Under the pieces are notes generated by a model, which saw nothing but the letters and a program-made list of their open reading frames with translations, was not told the origin of the DNA and ran no database searches. 64,000 nucleotides of DNA from Metapseudomonas sp043392685 (lineage in GTDB: Bacteria > Pseudomonadota > Gammaproteobacteria > Pseudomonadales > Pseudomonadaceae). Position 1 is the stretch's first letter; the number at the start of each line of letters is the position of its first letter. Position numbers and translations under genes: made by a program. Location: assembly GCA_043392685.1 (NCBI GenBank), contig JBHZGM010000011.1; one strand, 5' to 3'. This document shows positions 41,696 through 50,716 of this stretch, piece after piece.

Positions 41696-44600
41696 TTGCC
41701 CGTGTCCGTACTGCGCCTTCCGCCTCTTCCCTCCGCCGCCGGCAAGCAACAGTGGGGCAACCTGCCCGGCGCCGCCCTGAGCCTGGCCATCGCCGAGGCC
41801 GCCAGCGCCGGCAAGCGTTTCACCCTGCTGCTGACCGCCGACAGCCAGACCGCCGAGCGCCTGGAACAGGAACTGGGCTTCTTCGCCCCGGAGCTGGACG
41901 TCCTGCATTTCCCCGACTGGGAAACCCTGCCCTACGACCTCTTCTCGCCGCACCAGGACATCATTTCCCAGCGCGTCGACACCCTTTACCGGCTGCCCGG
42001 GGTCAAGCGCGGCGTGCTGGTGGTGCCCATCACCACTGCCCTGCACCGGCTGGCGCCGACACGCTTCCTGCTGGGTTCCAGCCTGGTCCTGGACGTCGGC
42101 CAGAAGCTCGATGTGGAGCAGATGCGCCTGCGCCTGGAGGCCGCCGGCTACCGCTGCGTGGACACGGTCTACGAACATGGCGAGTTCGCCGTCCGTGGCG
42201 CCCTGATCGACCTGTTCCCCATGGGCAGCGACCTGCCCTATCGCATCGACCTGTTCGATGACGAGATCGAAACCCTGCGCACCTTCGACCCGGAAACCCA
42301 GCGCTCGGTGGACAAGGTGGAATCCATCCGCCTGCTGCCGGCCCGCGAGTTCCCGCTGGACAAGAAGGCCGTCACCGATTTCCGCGGACGCTTCCGCGAG
42401 CGCTTCGACGTCGACTTCCGCCGCTGCCCCATCTACCAGGACCTGGCCAGCGGCATCACGCCGGCGGGCATCGAGTACTACCTGCCGCTGTTCTTCGAAG
42501 AGACGGCGACCCTGTTCGACTACCTGCCGACAGACACCCAAGTGTTCTCCCTGCCCGGCATCGAGCAGGCCGCCGAGCAGTTCTGGACCGATGTGCGCAA
42601 CCGCTACGAGGAACGCCGCGTCGACCCCGAGCGTCCACTGGTTCCGCCCGCCGAACTGTTCCTCCCGGTGGAAGACTGCTTCGCCCGCCTGAAGGGCTCG
42701 CCCCGCCTGGTGCTGAGCCAGGAAGACATCGAGCCGGGCGTCGGTCGCGAGCGCTTCTCCGCCCGCGCCCTGCCGGACCTCGCCATCCAGGCCAAGGCCA
42801 GCGAACCGATGGCTGCGCTGCGACGCTTCATCGAGGAGTTCCCCGGCCGTGTGCTGTTCAGCGCCGAATCCGCCGGCCGCCGCGAAGTGCTGCTGGAAAT
42901 GCTCGCGCGCCTCAAGCTGCGCCCACAGGAAGTGGACGGCTGGCCGGACTTCGTCGCCAGCTCCGAGCGCCTGGCCATTACCATCGCGCCGCTGGATGAA
43001 GGCCTGTTGCTGGACGACCCGGGCTTGGCGCTGATCGCCGAAAGCCCGCTGTTCGGCCAGCGCGTGATGCAGCGTCGCCGTCGCGAACGCCGCGGTGACG
43101 CCGGCGACAACGTGATAAAGAACCTCGCCGAGCTGCGCGAAGGTGCGCCGGTGGTGCACATCGACCACGGCGTTGGCCGCTACCTGGGCCTGGTCACCCT
43201 TGAAATCGACGGCCAGGCCGCCGAATTCCTCGCCCTGCAGTACGCCGAGGAAGCCAAGCTCTATGTGCCGGTAGCCAGCCTGCACCTGATCGCCCGTTAC
43301 ACCGGCAGCGACGACGCCCTGGCACCCTTGCACCGCCTGGGCTCGGAAGCCTGGCAGAAGGCCAAGCGCAAGGCCGCAGAACAGGTCCGCGACGTCGCCG
43401 CCGAGCTGCTGGACATCTACGCCCGCCGCGCCGCCCGCGAAGGTTACGCCTTCAAGGACCCGAAGGCCGACTACGCGACCTTCTCCGCCGGCTTCCCCTT
43501 CGAGGAAACCCCGGACCAGCAGGCCGCCATCGAAGCCGTACTGGGCGACATGCTCGCGCCCAAGCCCATGGACCGCCTGGTGTGCGGCGACGTCGGCTTC
43601 GGCAAGACCGAGGTCGCCATGCGCGCTGCCTTCGTCGCGGTGCACAGCGGCAAGCAGGTCGCCGTACTGGTACCCACCACCCTCCTCGCCCAGCAGCACT
43701 ACAACAGCTTCCGCGACCGTTTCGCCGACTGGCCGGTAACCGTGGATGTAATGAGCCGCTTCAAGTCGGCCAAGGAAGTGGAAGGTGCGGCGCGGCAGCT
43801 GGCCGAAGGCAAGATCGACATCATCATCGGCACCCACAAGCTGCTGCAGGACGACATACGCTTCAAGAACCTGGGCCTTGTGATCATCGACGAAGAACAC
43901 CGTTTCGGCGTGCGCCAGAAGGAACAGCTGAAGTCCCTGCGCAGCGAGGTGGACATCCTCACCCTCACCGCCACGCCCATTCCGCGAACGCTGAACATGG
44001 CCGTGGCCGGCATGCGCGACCTGTCCATCATCGCCACGCCGCCGGCGCGCCGGCTGTCGGTACGCACCTTCGTCATGGAGCGGCAGAAGACCGCGATCAA
44101 GGAGGCGCTGCTCCGCGAGTTGTTGCGCGGCGGCCAGGTCTACTACCTGCACAACGAGGTGGCGACCATCGAGAAATGCGCCGCCGAACTGGCCGAACTG
44201 GTGCCCGAGGCGCGCATCGCCGTCGGCCACGGCCAGATGCGCGAACGTGAACTCGAACAGGTGATGAGCGACTTCTATCACAAGCGCTTCAACGTGCTGG
44301 TGGCCTCGACCATCATCGAAACCGGCATCGACGTGCCCAGCGCCAACACCATCGTCATCGAGCGTGCCGACAAGTTCGGCCTGGCCCAGCTGCACCAGCT
44401 GCGCGGCCGCGTCGGCCGTAGCCACCACCAGGCCTACGCCTACCTGCTGACGCCGCCGCGCAAGCAGATGACCCCGGACGCCGAAAAGCGCCTGGAAGCC
44501 ATCGCCAACGCCCAGGACCTGGGCGCCGGCTTCGTGCTGGCCACCCATGACCTGGAAATCCGCGGCGCCGGCGAGCTCCTCGGCGAGGGCCAGAGCGGCC

Positions 44601-45142
44601 AGATCCAGGCCGTCGGCTTCACCCTCTACATGGAAATGCTGGAACGCGCGGTGAAAGCCATCCGCAAGGGCGAACAGCCCAACCTGGAACAACCCCTGGG
44701 CGGCGGGCCGGAAATCAACCTGCGGGTCCCGGCGCTGATCCCCGAGGATTACCTGCCCGATGTCCACGCGCGCCTGATCCTCTACAAGCGCATCGCCTCG
44801 GCCGCGGACGAAGACGGCCTGAAGGAACTGCAGGTGGAGATGATCGACCGCTTCGGCCTGCTGCCCGAACCCAGCAAGCACCTGATACGCCTGACCCACC
44901 TCAAGCTGAAGGCGGAAAAACTCGGCATCAGGAAGGTCGATGCCGGCCCGCAGGGTGGCCGCATCGAGTTCGCCGCCGACACCTGCGTCGACCCGCTGGT
45001 ACTGATCAAGCTGATCCAGGGCCAGCCCAAGCGCTACAAGTTCGAAGGCGCCACCCAGTTCAAGTTCCAGGTGCCCATGGAACGCCCGGAAGAACGCTTC
45101 AACACCCTCGAAGCCCTGTTCGAACGCCTGACCCCGCAGTAG
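41696..45142 (+). CDS. mfd: Transcription-repair coupling factor
   Basis: The 1148-residue SF2 translocase removes RNA polymerase stalled at DNA damage and recruits UvrA. Seen in order: the N-terminal UvrB-like module (about 10-350), the RNA-polymerase-interacting domain around VVHIDHGVGRYLGLV (about 480-550), the helicase core with Walker A CGDVGFGKTEVAMRAAF (about 630), Walker B IIDEEHRFGVRQKE, motif VI QLRGRVGRSHHQAYAYLL, and the C-terminal TRCF domain. The start is either the TTG at 41696 or the GTG at 41702 (MSVLRLPPL); GGAG is 5 nt from the former and 11 nt from the latter. Confidence 0.97.
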   Translation: MPVSVLRLPPLPSAAGKQQWGNLPGAALSLAIAEAASAGKRFTLLLTADSQTAERLEQELGFFAPELDVLHFPDWETLPYDLFSPHQDIISQRVDTLYRLPGVKRGVLVVPITTALHRLAPTRFLLGSSLVLDVGQKLDVEQMRLRLEAAGYRCVDTVYEHGEFAVRGALIDLFPMGSDLPYRIDLFDDEIETLRTFDPETQRSVDKVESIRLLPAREFPLDKKAVTDFRGRFRERFDVDFRRCPIYQDLASGITPAGIEYYLPLFFEETATLFDYLPTDTQVFSLPGIEQAAEQFWTDVRNRYEERRVDPERPLVPPAELFLPVEDCFARLKGSPRLVLSQEDIEPGVGRERFSARALPDLAIQAKASEPMAALRRFIEEFPGRVLFSAESAGRREVLLEMLARLKLRPQEVDGWPDFVASSERLAITIAPLDEGLLLDDPGLALIAESPLFGQRVMQRRRRERRGDAGDNVIKNLAELREGAPVVHIDHGVGRYLGLVTLEIDGQAAEFLALQYAEEAKLYVPVASLHLIARYTGSDDALAPLHRLGSEAWQKAKRKAAEQVRDVAAELLDIYARRAAREGYAFKDPKADYATFSAGFPFEETPDQQAAIEAVLGDMLAPKPMDRLVCGDVGFGKTEVAMRAAFVAVHSGKQVAVLVPTTLLAQQHYNSFRDRFADWPVTVDVMSRFKSAKEVEGAARQLAEGKIDIIIGTHKLLQDDIRFKNLGLVIIDEEHRFGVRQKEQLKSLRSEVDILTLTATPIPRTLNMAVAGMRDLSIIATPPARRLSVRTFVMERQKTAIKEALLRELLRGGQVYYLHNEVATIEKCAAELAELVPEARIAVGHGQMRERELEQVMSDFYHKRFNVLVASTIIETGIDVPSANTIVIERADKFGLAQLHQLRGRVGRSHHQAYAYLLTPPRKQMTPDAEKRLEAIANAQDLGAGFVLATHDLEIRGAGELLGEGQSGQIQAVGFTLYMEMLERAVKAIRKGEQPNLEQPLGGGPEINLRVPALIPEDYLPDVHARLILYKRIASAADEDGLKELQVEMIDRFGLLPEPSKHLIRLTHLKLKAEKLGIRKVDAGPQGGRIEFAADTCVDPLVLIKLIQGQPKRYKFEGATQFKFQVPMERPEERFNTLEALFERLTPQ

Positions 45143-45176
45143 TCTGCGGAATGATTGCCCCCATAAGGAACAACCC

Positions 45177-45698
45177 ATGCGTGCCATTCGTAACTTCGCC
45201 CTGCTGCTCGCCCTGCTGGCCCCGGCTGCTTTCGCCGACGGCCTCTATTCGGTGGAGATGATCATCTTCCGCCAGTCCGGCGATCCGATTCCCGCCAGCC
45301 GGCCGGCGCCGGACGACTGGGCGGCGGGCAGCCAGTCCATCGCAGGCAGCGAGCGCGGCACGGCGCTGGACGGCGAAGCGGCCAAGCTCAATCCCAATGC
45401 CGGTTACCAAGTGCTGCTGCACAAGGCCTGGTCGCAGAACCTGTCCGCCACCCCGAACACGGTCTCGGTGACTTCCGGCGAACAGCAGCTCGGCCACTAC
45501 CCGGTGGAAGGCACCCTGGCACTCACCCTCGATCGCAGCATCGACGCCCAGGCCGACTTCTGGATCAACCAGTTCGACGGCAGCGGCCTGATTCGCAGCA
45601 GCGAGCGCCTGCGCCAGGGCACGCGCCTGAAGAACGGCGAACTCACCTTCCTCGACCACGGCAATCTGGGCATCCTGATTCGCATCAGCCCACTCTAA
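45177..45698 (+). CDS. CsiV-family exported protein
   Basis: The 173-residue protein has a signal peptide (MRAIRNFALLLALLAPAAFA). It continues DGLYSVEMIIFRQSGDP, the start of mature CsiV-type proteins, whose Vibrio member binds peptidoglycan and activates LpoA/PBP1a. Other family segments are GYQVLLHKAWSQNL and LTLDRSIDAQADFWIN. Its role in Pseudomonas is not established to my knowledge. It sits 34 bp after mfd and 6 bp before the helicase gene, so the three may share a transcript. Confidence 0.85.
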   Translation: MRAIRNFALLLALLAPAAFADGLYSVEMIIFRQSGDPIPASRPAPDDWAAGSQSIAGSERGTALDGEAAKLNPNAGYQVLLHKAWSQNLSATPNTVSVTSGEQQLGHYPVEGTLALTLDRSIDAQADFWINQFDGSGLIRSSERLRQGTRLKNGELTFLDHGNLGILIRISPL

Positions 45699-45704
45699 GG
45701 CGCC

Positions 45705-48335
45705 ATGAGTGTCCTGCTCGACCAACTGAGGCAACTGGACTGGCGCCTGGACTTCGATCCAGGCGCGCTTTCCCGTGGCCTCAGGTACGCCACGGAAGAC
45801 CGCGTTCGACTGCTCAGCCTGAGCGAGAAGGCCATCGAGACCAGCTGCGAAGGCTCCGAAGGCCGCTTCTACACGCAACGCATCCGCCTTGCCCCCAAAG
45901 GCCTGGGCGTGGTCGGCCATTGCAGTTGCCCGGTGAATTACAACTGCAAGCACTGCGTCGCCGCCATCATCGTATTGCTGGCGCAGCCTTCCGAAGGCTG
46001 GCAGGCGCCGCCGCCCCCGGCCGAACGCCTGGTGGACGACCTGCTGCCCCTGCCGCACCTGATCCTCGGCAGCCACGCCCAGAGCCAGTACGACCTGCGC
46101 AGCGGGCGCATGGTGGGCAGCCAGCAGCATCGCGCCGGCCTGGTCTTCGAATACGGCAGCGCGCAAATCCACGGCAAGACGGCGAAGCCGGAGCGGCTGC
46201 ATCACCGCAACAATGGCGAACGCCTGTCCATCGCCCGTCACCCCCGGGCCGAGCAGGCCTGGCGTGATGTCCTGCGCCAGCTGGGCTTCAAGGAAGCGCT
46301 GCGGCAGAGCCTGGCGCTACCTGCCAACAGCGCGGAAATGTTCGAGCTGCCCAGCGACGAACAGTGGCTGCATTTCATGCGCGAGCAACTGCCGGCACTG
46401 CGCGAGCAAGGCTGGAAGATCGATATTCGCCCGGGCTTCCAGTTCGACCTCACCCAGGTGGAGGGCTGGTACGCCGAAGTGGACGAGGCGCCGGGCCGCG
46501 AGTGGTTCGACCTGGAGCTGGGCATCGTCGTCGAGGGCCGCCGCATCAGCCTGCTGCCGGTGCTTCTGCGCCTGATCCAGCGCAACCCCGAATTGCTCGA
46601 TCCGCAGAACCTGCAACGACGCAAGGACGATGAGCAGCTGCGCCTGCAACTGGATGCCACTCGCGCTGTCGACGGCCGTCCACTGCAGGTGATGCTGCCG
46701 TTCTCCCGCCTCAAGCCGGTGCTGACCACCCTGGGCGAGCTCTACCAGCGCGATCAGGACCCGGCCCAGGGCCTGCGCCTGTCCCGCCCCGATGCGGCGC
46801 GACTGAGCCAGCTGGAAGGCCTCGACCTGCAATGGCAGGGCGGCGACGAGCTACGCGAACTGGCACGCAAACTGCGCGACAGCGGCAAGGTCACCATCAC
46901 TCCGCCCAAGGGTCTGAATGCCGAACTCCGTCATTACCAACTGGAGGGCCTCGCCTGGCTGCAGACCCTGCGGGACGTCAACGCCGGCGGCATCCTGGGT
47001 GACGACATGGGCCTGGGCAAGACCCTGCAAACGCTGGCCCATCTGCTGCTGGAGAAGGAAAGCGGCCGCCTCGATCGGCCCGCCCTGGCGGTAATGCCCA
47101 CCAGCCTCATCCCGAACTGGCTCGATGAGGCAGAACGCTTTGCACCGGACCTGCGCGTGCTTGCCCTGCATGGCCCCGGCCGGAATAAGAGTTTCGAGCG
47201 GATGGCCGAGCACGACCTGCTGCTCACCACCTACGCCCTGCTCCCCCGGGATCTGGAGCATTTCGCCGAATTGCCGCTGCACCTGCTGATCCTCGACGAG
47301 GCGCAATTCATCAAGAACCCCACCAGCAAGGCGGCCCAGGCGGTACGTCAGCTGGAGGCCCGCCATCGGCTCTGCCTCACCGGCACGCCGCTGGAAAATC
47401 ATCTGGGCGAACTCTGGTCGCTGTTCCATTTCCTGATGCCGGGCTGGCTCGGCGACAGCCAGAGCTTCCTGCGCAACTACCGCAATCCCATCGAAAAACA
47501 CGGCGACACCACCCGCCTGGCCCATCTCAATGCCCGCCTCAAGCCCTTCCTGCTGCGTCGCAGCAAGGAAGCGGTGGCCACCGAGCTGCCGGCCAAGAGC
47601 GAGATCACCCAATGGGTCGAACTCAGCGACCGCCAACGCGACCTGTATGAAACCGTGCGCCTGGCGATGGATCACAAGGTGCGCGACGAGATTGGCCGCA
47701 AGGGGCTCGCACGCAGCCAGATCGTGATCCTGGAAGCACTGCTGAAGCTGCGCCAGGTGTGCTGCGACACCCGCCTGATCGAAGAGAGCGGTACCCGCAT
47801 GCGCGGCAGCAGCTCAGGCAAGCTGGACAGCCTGATGGAGATGCTGGAGGAGCTGATCGCCGAGGGCCGCAAGGTGCTGCTGTTCTCCCAGTTCACCAGC
47901 ATGCTCGCCCTGATCGAGGAAGAACTGCATAAGCGCAACATCGATCATGTGCAGATCACTGGCGCCACCCGCGACCGGCGCACACCGGTGAAGCGCTTCC
48001 AGAACGGCGAGGTTCCGCTGTTCCTTATCAGCCTCAAGGCCGGCGGCACCGGTCTCAATCTCACCGCCGCCGACACGGTGATCCACTACGACCCCTGGTG
48101 GAACCCGGCAGTGGAACGCCAGGCGACCGACCGCGCCTATCGCATCGGCCAGGACAAGCCGGTTTTCGTCTATCGGCTGATTTCGCGGGGAACGGTGGAA
48201 GAGAAGATCCAGCAGCTGCAGGCCCAGAAAGCTGCGCTGGCACGGGGCATCCTGGACGGTCGCGAGAAGGAAGGCTGGCGCCTGGCCGAAGAGGACATCG
48301 ATGCCCTCTTCGCCCCCCTGCCGCGCCTGGGCTGA
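45705..48335 (+). CDS. SNF2-family ATPase with N-terminal SWIM zinc finger
   Basis: The 876-residue protein belongs to the bacterial SWIM-Snf2 group (HepA/RapA-like relatives). A SWIM finger lies at residues 73-83 (GHCSCPVNYNCKHC; Cys 73, 75, 81 and His 83), then a middle domain. The SF2 core follows: Walker A GILGDDMGLGKTLQTL (about 430), DEAQ box LILDEAQFIKNP (about 531), LTGTPLENHLGELWSL, KVLLFSQFTSML, and motifs V/VI ISLKAGGTGLNLTAADTVIH and RQATDRAYRIGQDKPV. It likely translocates on double-stranded DNA; its partner is unknown. It is 6 bp after csiV and appears absent at this spot in PAO1 by my memory of gene numbers. Confidence 0.92.
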   Translation: MSVLLDQLRQLDWRLDFDPGALSRGLRYATEDRVRLLSLSEKAIETSCEGSEGRFYTQRIRLAPKGLGVVGHCSCPVNYNCKHCVAAIIVLLAQPSEGWQAPPPPAERLVDDLLPLPHLILGSHAQSQYDLRSGRMVGSQQHRAGLVFEYGSAQIHGKTAKPERLHHRNNGERLSIARHPRAEQAWRDVLRQLGFKEALRQSLALPANSAEMFELPSDEQWLHFMREQLPALREQGWKIDIRPGFQFDLTQVEGWYAEVDEAPGREWFDLELGIVVEGRRISLLPVLLRLIQRNPELLDPQNLQRRKDDEQLRLQLDATRAVDGRPLQVMLPFSRLKPVLTTLGELYQRDQDPAQGLRLSRPDAARLSQLEGLDLQWQGGDELRELARKLRDSGKVTITPPKGLNAELRHYQLEGLAWLQTLRDVNAGGILGDDMGLGKTLQTLAHLLLEKESGRLDRPALAVMPTSLIPNWLDEAERFAPDLRVLALHGPGRNKSFERMAEHDLLLTTYALLPRDLEHFAELPLHLLILDEAQFIKNPTSKAAQAVRQLEARHRLCLTGTPLENHLGELWSLFHFLMPGWLGDSQSFLRNYRNPIEKHGDTTRLAHLNARLKPFLLRRSKEAVATELPAKSEITQWVELSDRQRDLYETVRLAMDHKVRDEIGRKGLARSQIVILEALLKLRQVCCDTRLIEESGTRMRGSSSGKLDSLMEMLEELIAEGRKVLLFSQFTSMLALIEEELHKRNIDHVQITGATRDRRTPVKRFQNGEVPLFLISLKAGGTGLNLTAADTVIHYDPWWNPAVERQATDRAYRIGQDKPVFVYRLISRGTVEEKIQQLQAQKAALARGILDGREKEGWRLAEEDIDALFAPLPRLG

Positions 48336-48348
48336 GAAACGACAGATT

Positions 48349-48380
48349 CGCAGGGTGCGCCGCGCACGGCGCACCCTGCG
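48349..48380. repeat. Perfect 13-bp-stem hairpin between convergent genes
   Basis: CGCAGGGTGCGCC (48349-48361) pairs with GGCGCACCCTGCG (48368-48380) around GCGCAC. It lies between the helicase and mtiP stops. It lacks U-runs, but a stem this GC-rich could still slow polymerase from both sides. The GGGTGCGCC motif recurs in Pseudomonas intergenic repeats I remember. Confidence 0.7.
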
Positions 48381-48392
48381 CATGGAGGGGCC

Positions 48393-49130
48393 TTAAGCCT
48401 TCAGCACGTGGGCCAGGACGCTGCGCACCTTGCCGATGCCCTCGGCCAGGGCGGCCTCGATCTCGGCCATGGTGATGATGCCTTCGGACTTGCCGGCGGC
48501 CGGATTGACCACCAGCGACAGGCAGGCATAAGGCAGGTTCAGCTCACGCGCCAGCGCCGCCTCGGGCATGCCGGTCATGCCGACGATGTCGCAGCCGTCG
48601 CGCTCCAGGCGGGCGATCTCCGCCACGGTTTCCAGGCGCGGCCCCTGGGTGCAGCCATAGACGCCAAAATCACTGTGCGGGATGTCGCAGGCGTTCAGGG
48701 CCGCCAGCAGCCGGGCGCGCAGCGCCTCGTCATAGGGGTGGCTGAAGTCGATATGGGTGACGTGATCCAGGTCACCCTCGAAGAAGGTGCCGATGCGCCC
48801 ATGGGTGTAGTCGATCAGTTGATGCGGCACAACCAGGTGCCCGCTGCCCATGGCCGGATGGATGCCGCCTACCGCGTTCACCGCGATCACCGCCTCGGCA
48901 CCGGCACGCCTGAGGGCCCAGAGGTTCGCGCGGTAGTTCACCTGGTGCGGCGGAATCCGGTGCGGATGTCCGTGACGGGCCAGGAACAGCACGTCATGCC
49001 CGGCGTACTCGCCATGGACGATACCTGCCGACGGCGCGCCGTAGGGCGTTTCGGGGTTGAGCAGGGCTTTCATGCTCAGGCCTTCGAGCTGGGTCAGGCC
49101 TGTTCCACCAATGATGGCGTAGACGGTCAT
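48393..49130 (-). CDS. S-methyl-5'-thioinosine phosphorylase
   Basis: The 245-residue trimeric purine-nucleoside phosphorylase family member resembles MTAP but is shorter. In P. aeruginosa the homologue (PA3004 as I recall) was shown to prefer methylthioinosine over methylthioadenosine, so methylthioadenosine is first deaminated. Marks include YAIIGGTGLTQLEGL, LARHGHPHRIPPHQVNYRAN with phosphate-site residues, VNAVGGIHPAM and the purine-site GMTGMPEAALARELNL. It recycles the product of polyamine and quorum-signal synthesis. It lies 9 bp after nagZ. Confidence 0.9.
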   Translation of the reverse strand: MTVYAIIGGTGLTQLEGLSMKALLNPETPYGAPSAGIVHGEYAGHDVLFLARHGHPHRIPPHQVNYRANLWALRRAGAEAVIAVNAVGGIHPAMGSGHLVVPHQLIDYTHGRIGTFFEGDLDHVTHIDFSHPYDEALRARLLAALNACDIPHSDFGVYGCTQGPRLETVAEIARLERDGCDIVGMTGMPEAALARELNLPYACLSLVVNPAAGKSEGIITMAEIEAALAEGIGKVRSVLAHVLKA

Positions 49131-49139
49131 GTCGGTTCC

Positions 49140-50138
49140 TCAATCGATCAACTGAGCATCGCGCAGGGCCGCAACGGCCTGCAGCCAGCGGGGATCCTGG
49201 CGGTATTCGGTGCCCGGGAAGGCACGGCGGCGCATCCGCGCCAGACTCGCCGGCGGCTTGGCGCCGAGGCGCTGCAGACGTTCCAGGGCCAGCTCGGCCG
49301 AAGCCCGGTCGTTGCACACCAGTCCCATGTCACAACCGGCGGTCAGCGCCGCTTCGATGCGCTCGGCGGCATCGCCCACCACGTGGGCGCCCGCCATGGA
49401 GAGGTCATCACTGAAGATGACGCCGGAGAAATTCAGCTCGCCACGGAGGATTTCCTGCAGCCAGCGCCGGGAGAAGCCGGCGGGCTGGTTGTCCACCTGC
49501 GGATAGATCACATGTGCCGGCATCATGCCATCCAGCTCGGCAGCCAGGCGGGCGAAGGGAATCAGGTCGCTCTGGCGGATCTGCTCCAGGCTGCGCTCGT
49601 CGCTGGGAATCGCTACATGGGAGTCGGCCTCCGCCCAGCCGTGGCCGGGAAAATGCTTGCCGGTCGCGGCCATGCCGGCCTGGCGCAGGCCGCGGATGAA
49701 GGCACCCGCCAGGCGCGTGGCGCGCTCCGGGTCACCTTCGAAGGCACGACTGCCGACTACCGCACTACGCTGGTGGTCGAGGTCCAGGACCGGGGCGAAG
49801 CTGATGTCCAGGCCTGCGGCGAGCACTTCGGTCGCCATCAGCCAGCCGCACTGCTCCGCCAGTTGCTCGGCGTTGTCGTTGTCCGCGAGGGCGCGCATGG
49901 CGGGCAGGCGCAGGAAACCCTGGCGCAGGCGCTGTACACGTCCGCCTTCCTGGTCGACCGCAAGGATCAGGTCGGGGCGGACCGCGCGGATGGAAGCACA
50001 AAGCTCACGCACCTGACGCGGGCTTTCGATGTTGCGGGCGAAGATGATCAGACCGGCGACTTCCGGCTGACGGAGGATCTGCCGATCCTCGGCGGTCAAC
50101 CAGGTGCCGCCGATATCCAGCATCAGGGAACCTTGCAT
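49140..50138 (-). CDS. nagZ: Beta-N-acetylglucosaminidase
   Basis: The 332-residue GH3 enzyme acts in the cytoplasm and removes GlcNAc from anhydro-muropeptides during wall recycling, producing AmpR-activating ligands in AmpC-regulating species. The catalytic histidine/aspartate pair lies in GKHFPGHGWAEADSH (about residue 163) and the nucleophile aspartate in IFSDDLSMAGAHVVGD (about 243). No signal peptide is present, as expected. It is 9 bp downstream of the L,D-transpeptidase-like gene and 9 bp upstream of mtiP. Confidence 0.97.
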   Translation of the reverse strand: MQGSLMLDIGGTWLTAEDRQILRQPEVAGLIIFARNIESPRQVRELCASIRAVRPDLILAVDQEGGRVQRLRQGFLRLPAMRALADNDNAEQLAEQCGWLMATEVLAAGLDISFAPVLDLDHQRSAVVGSRAFEGDPERATRLAGAFIRGLRQAGMAATGKHFPGHGWAEADSHVAIPSDERSLEQIRQSDLIPFARLAAELDGMMPAHVIYPQVDNQPAGFSRRWLQEILRGELNFSGVIFSDDLSMAGAHVVGDAAERIEAALTAGCDMGLVCNDRASAELALERLQRLGAKPPASLARMRRRAFPGTEYRQDPRWLQAVAALRDAQLID

Positions 50139-50147
50139 GGAAAATCC

Positions 50148-50672
50148 TTAAGAGAGTTGTGCCGCAGCCCAGTCCGGGCAAGGCGCTTCGTCTATGCGTA
50201 CCGCACAGTGGACGGGCACGCGATCGAAGAGTTCCAGCACGTCGGCGTTGCGCAGACGAATGCAACCATGGGATAGCGGTACCCCCATGGGTTCAGTATC
50301 TGGCGTACCGTGCAGGTAGATATAGCGGCGGAAGCTGTCCACCTGGCCGAGGCGATTGCGGCCAGGCTCGCAACCGCTCAGCCAGAGGATGCGGGTGAGT
50401 ATCCAGTCCCTTCCGGGAAATCGTTCGTGCAATTCGGCGTTCCAGACCTCACCGGTCCAGCGCCGCCCACGCAGAACAGCCCCCAGGGGCAAGCCGTCGC
50501 CAATTCGCGCACGGATCTGGTGCAATCCTCGGGGGGTGCAATTGGAGCCACTGGTTTCGCCCGCGCCATTCAGGGCGGTGGAAACAGGCATGCGCAGCAC
50601 CAACTGCCCCTTGGCGAAGCCATAGAGCTGTTGGTCGGCGATGGAGATATGCAGGAAATCGAGGTTTTGCAT
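50148..50672 (-). CDS. L,D-transpeptidase (YkuD) family protein without signal peptide
   Basis: The 174-residue protein is little more than a YkuD domain: LHISIADQQLYGFAKGQLVL at the start, and the catalytic block YIYLHGTPDTEPMGVPLS followed by HGCIRLRNADVLELFDRV with the His, Ser-His-Gly-Cys and Arg of the active site (cysteine at about residue 138). No secretion signal or membrane helix is visible at either possible start (ATG 50672, TTG 50681). It may therefore act in the cytoplasm, perhaps on recycled muropeptides, as its neighbour NagZ does; alternatively the true N-terminus was lost. The ribosome site is poor. Confidence 0.82.
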   Translation of the reverse strand: MQNLDFLHISIADQQLYGFAKGQLVLRMPVSTALNGAGETSGSNCTPRGLHQIRARIGDGLPLGAVLRGRRWTGEVWNAELHERFPGRDWILTRILWLSGCEPGRNRLGQVDSFRRYIYLHGTPDTEPMGVPLSHGCIRLRNADVLELFDRVPVHCAVRIDEAPCPDWAAAQLS

Positions 50673-50716
50673 GGGCCGCAAGCTTAGCCGATCAGCCAGT
50701 CTGCGCCCAAGTGGAT

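Noticed and set aside
41660..45187. An open reading frame of about 1175 codons antisense to mfd
   Set aside because: It mirrors mfd codon for codon. High third-position G+C removes stops from the opposite frame. Its protein is Gln/His/Val-rich and shows no family motif.
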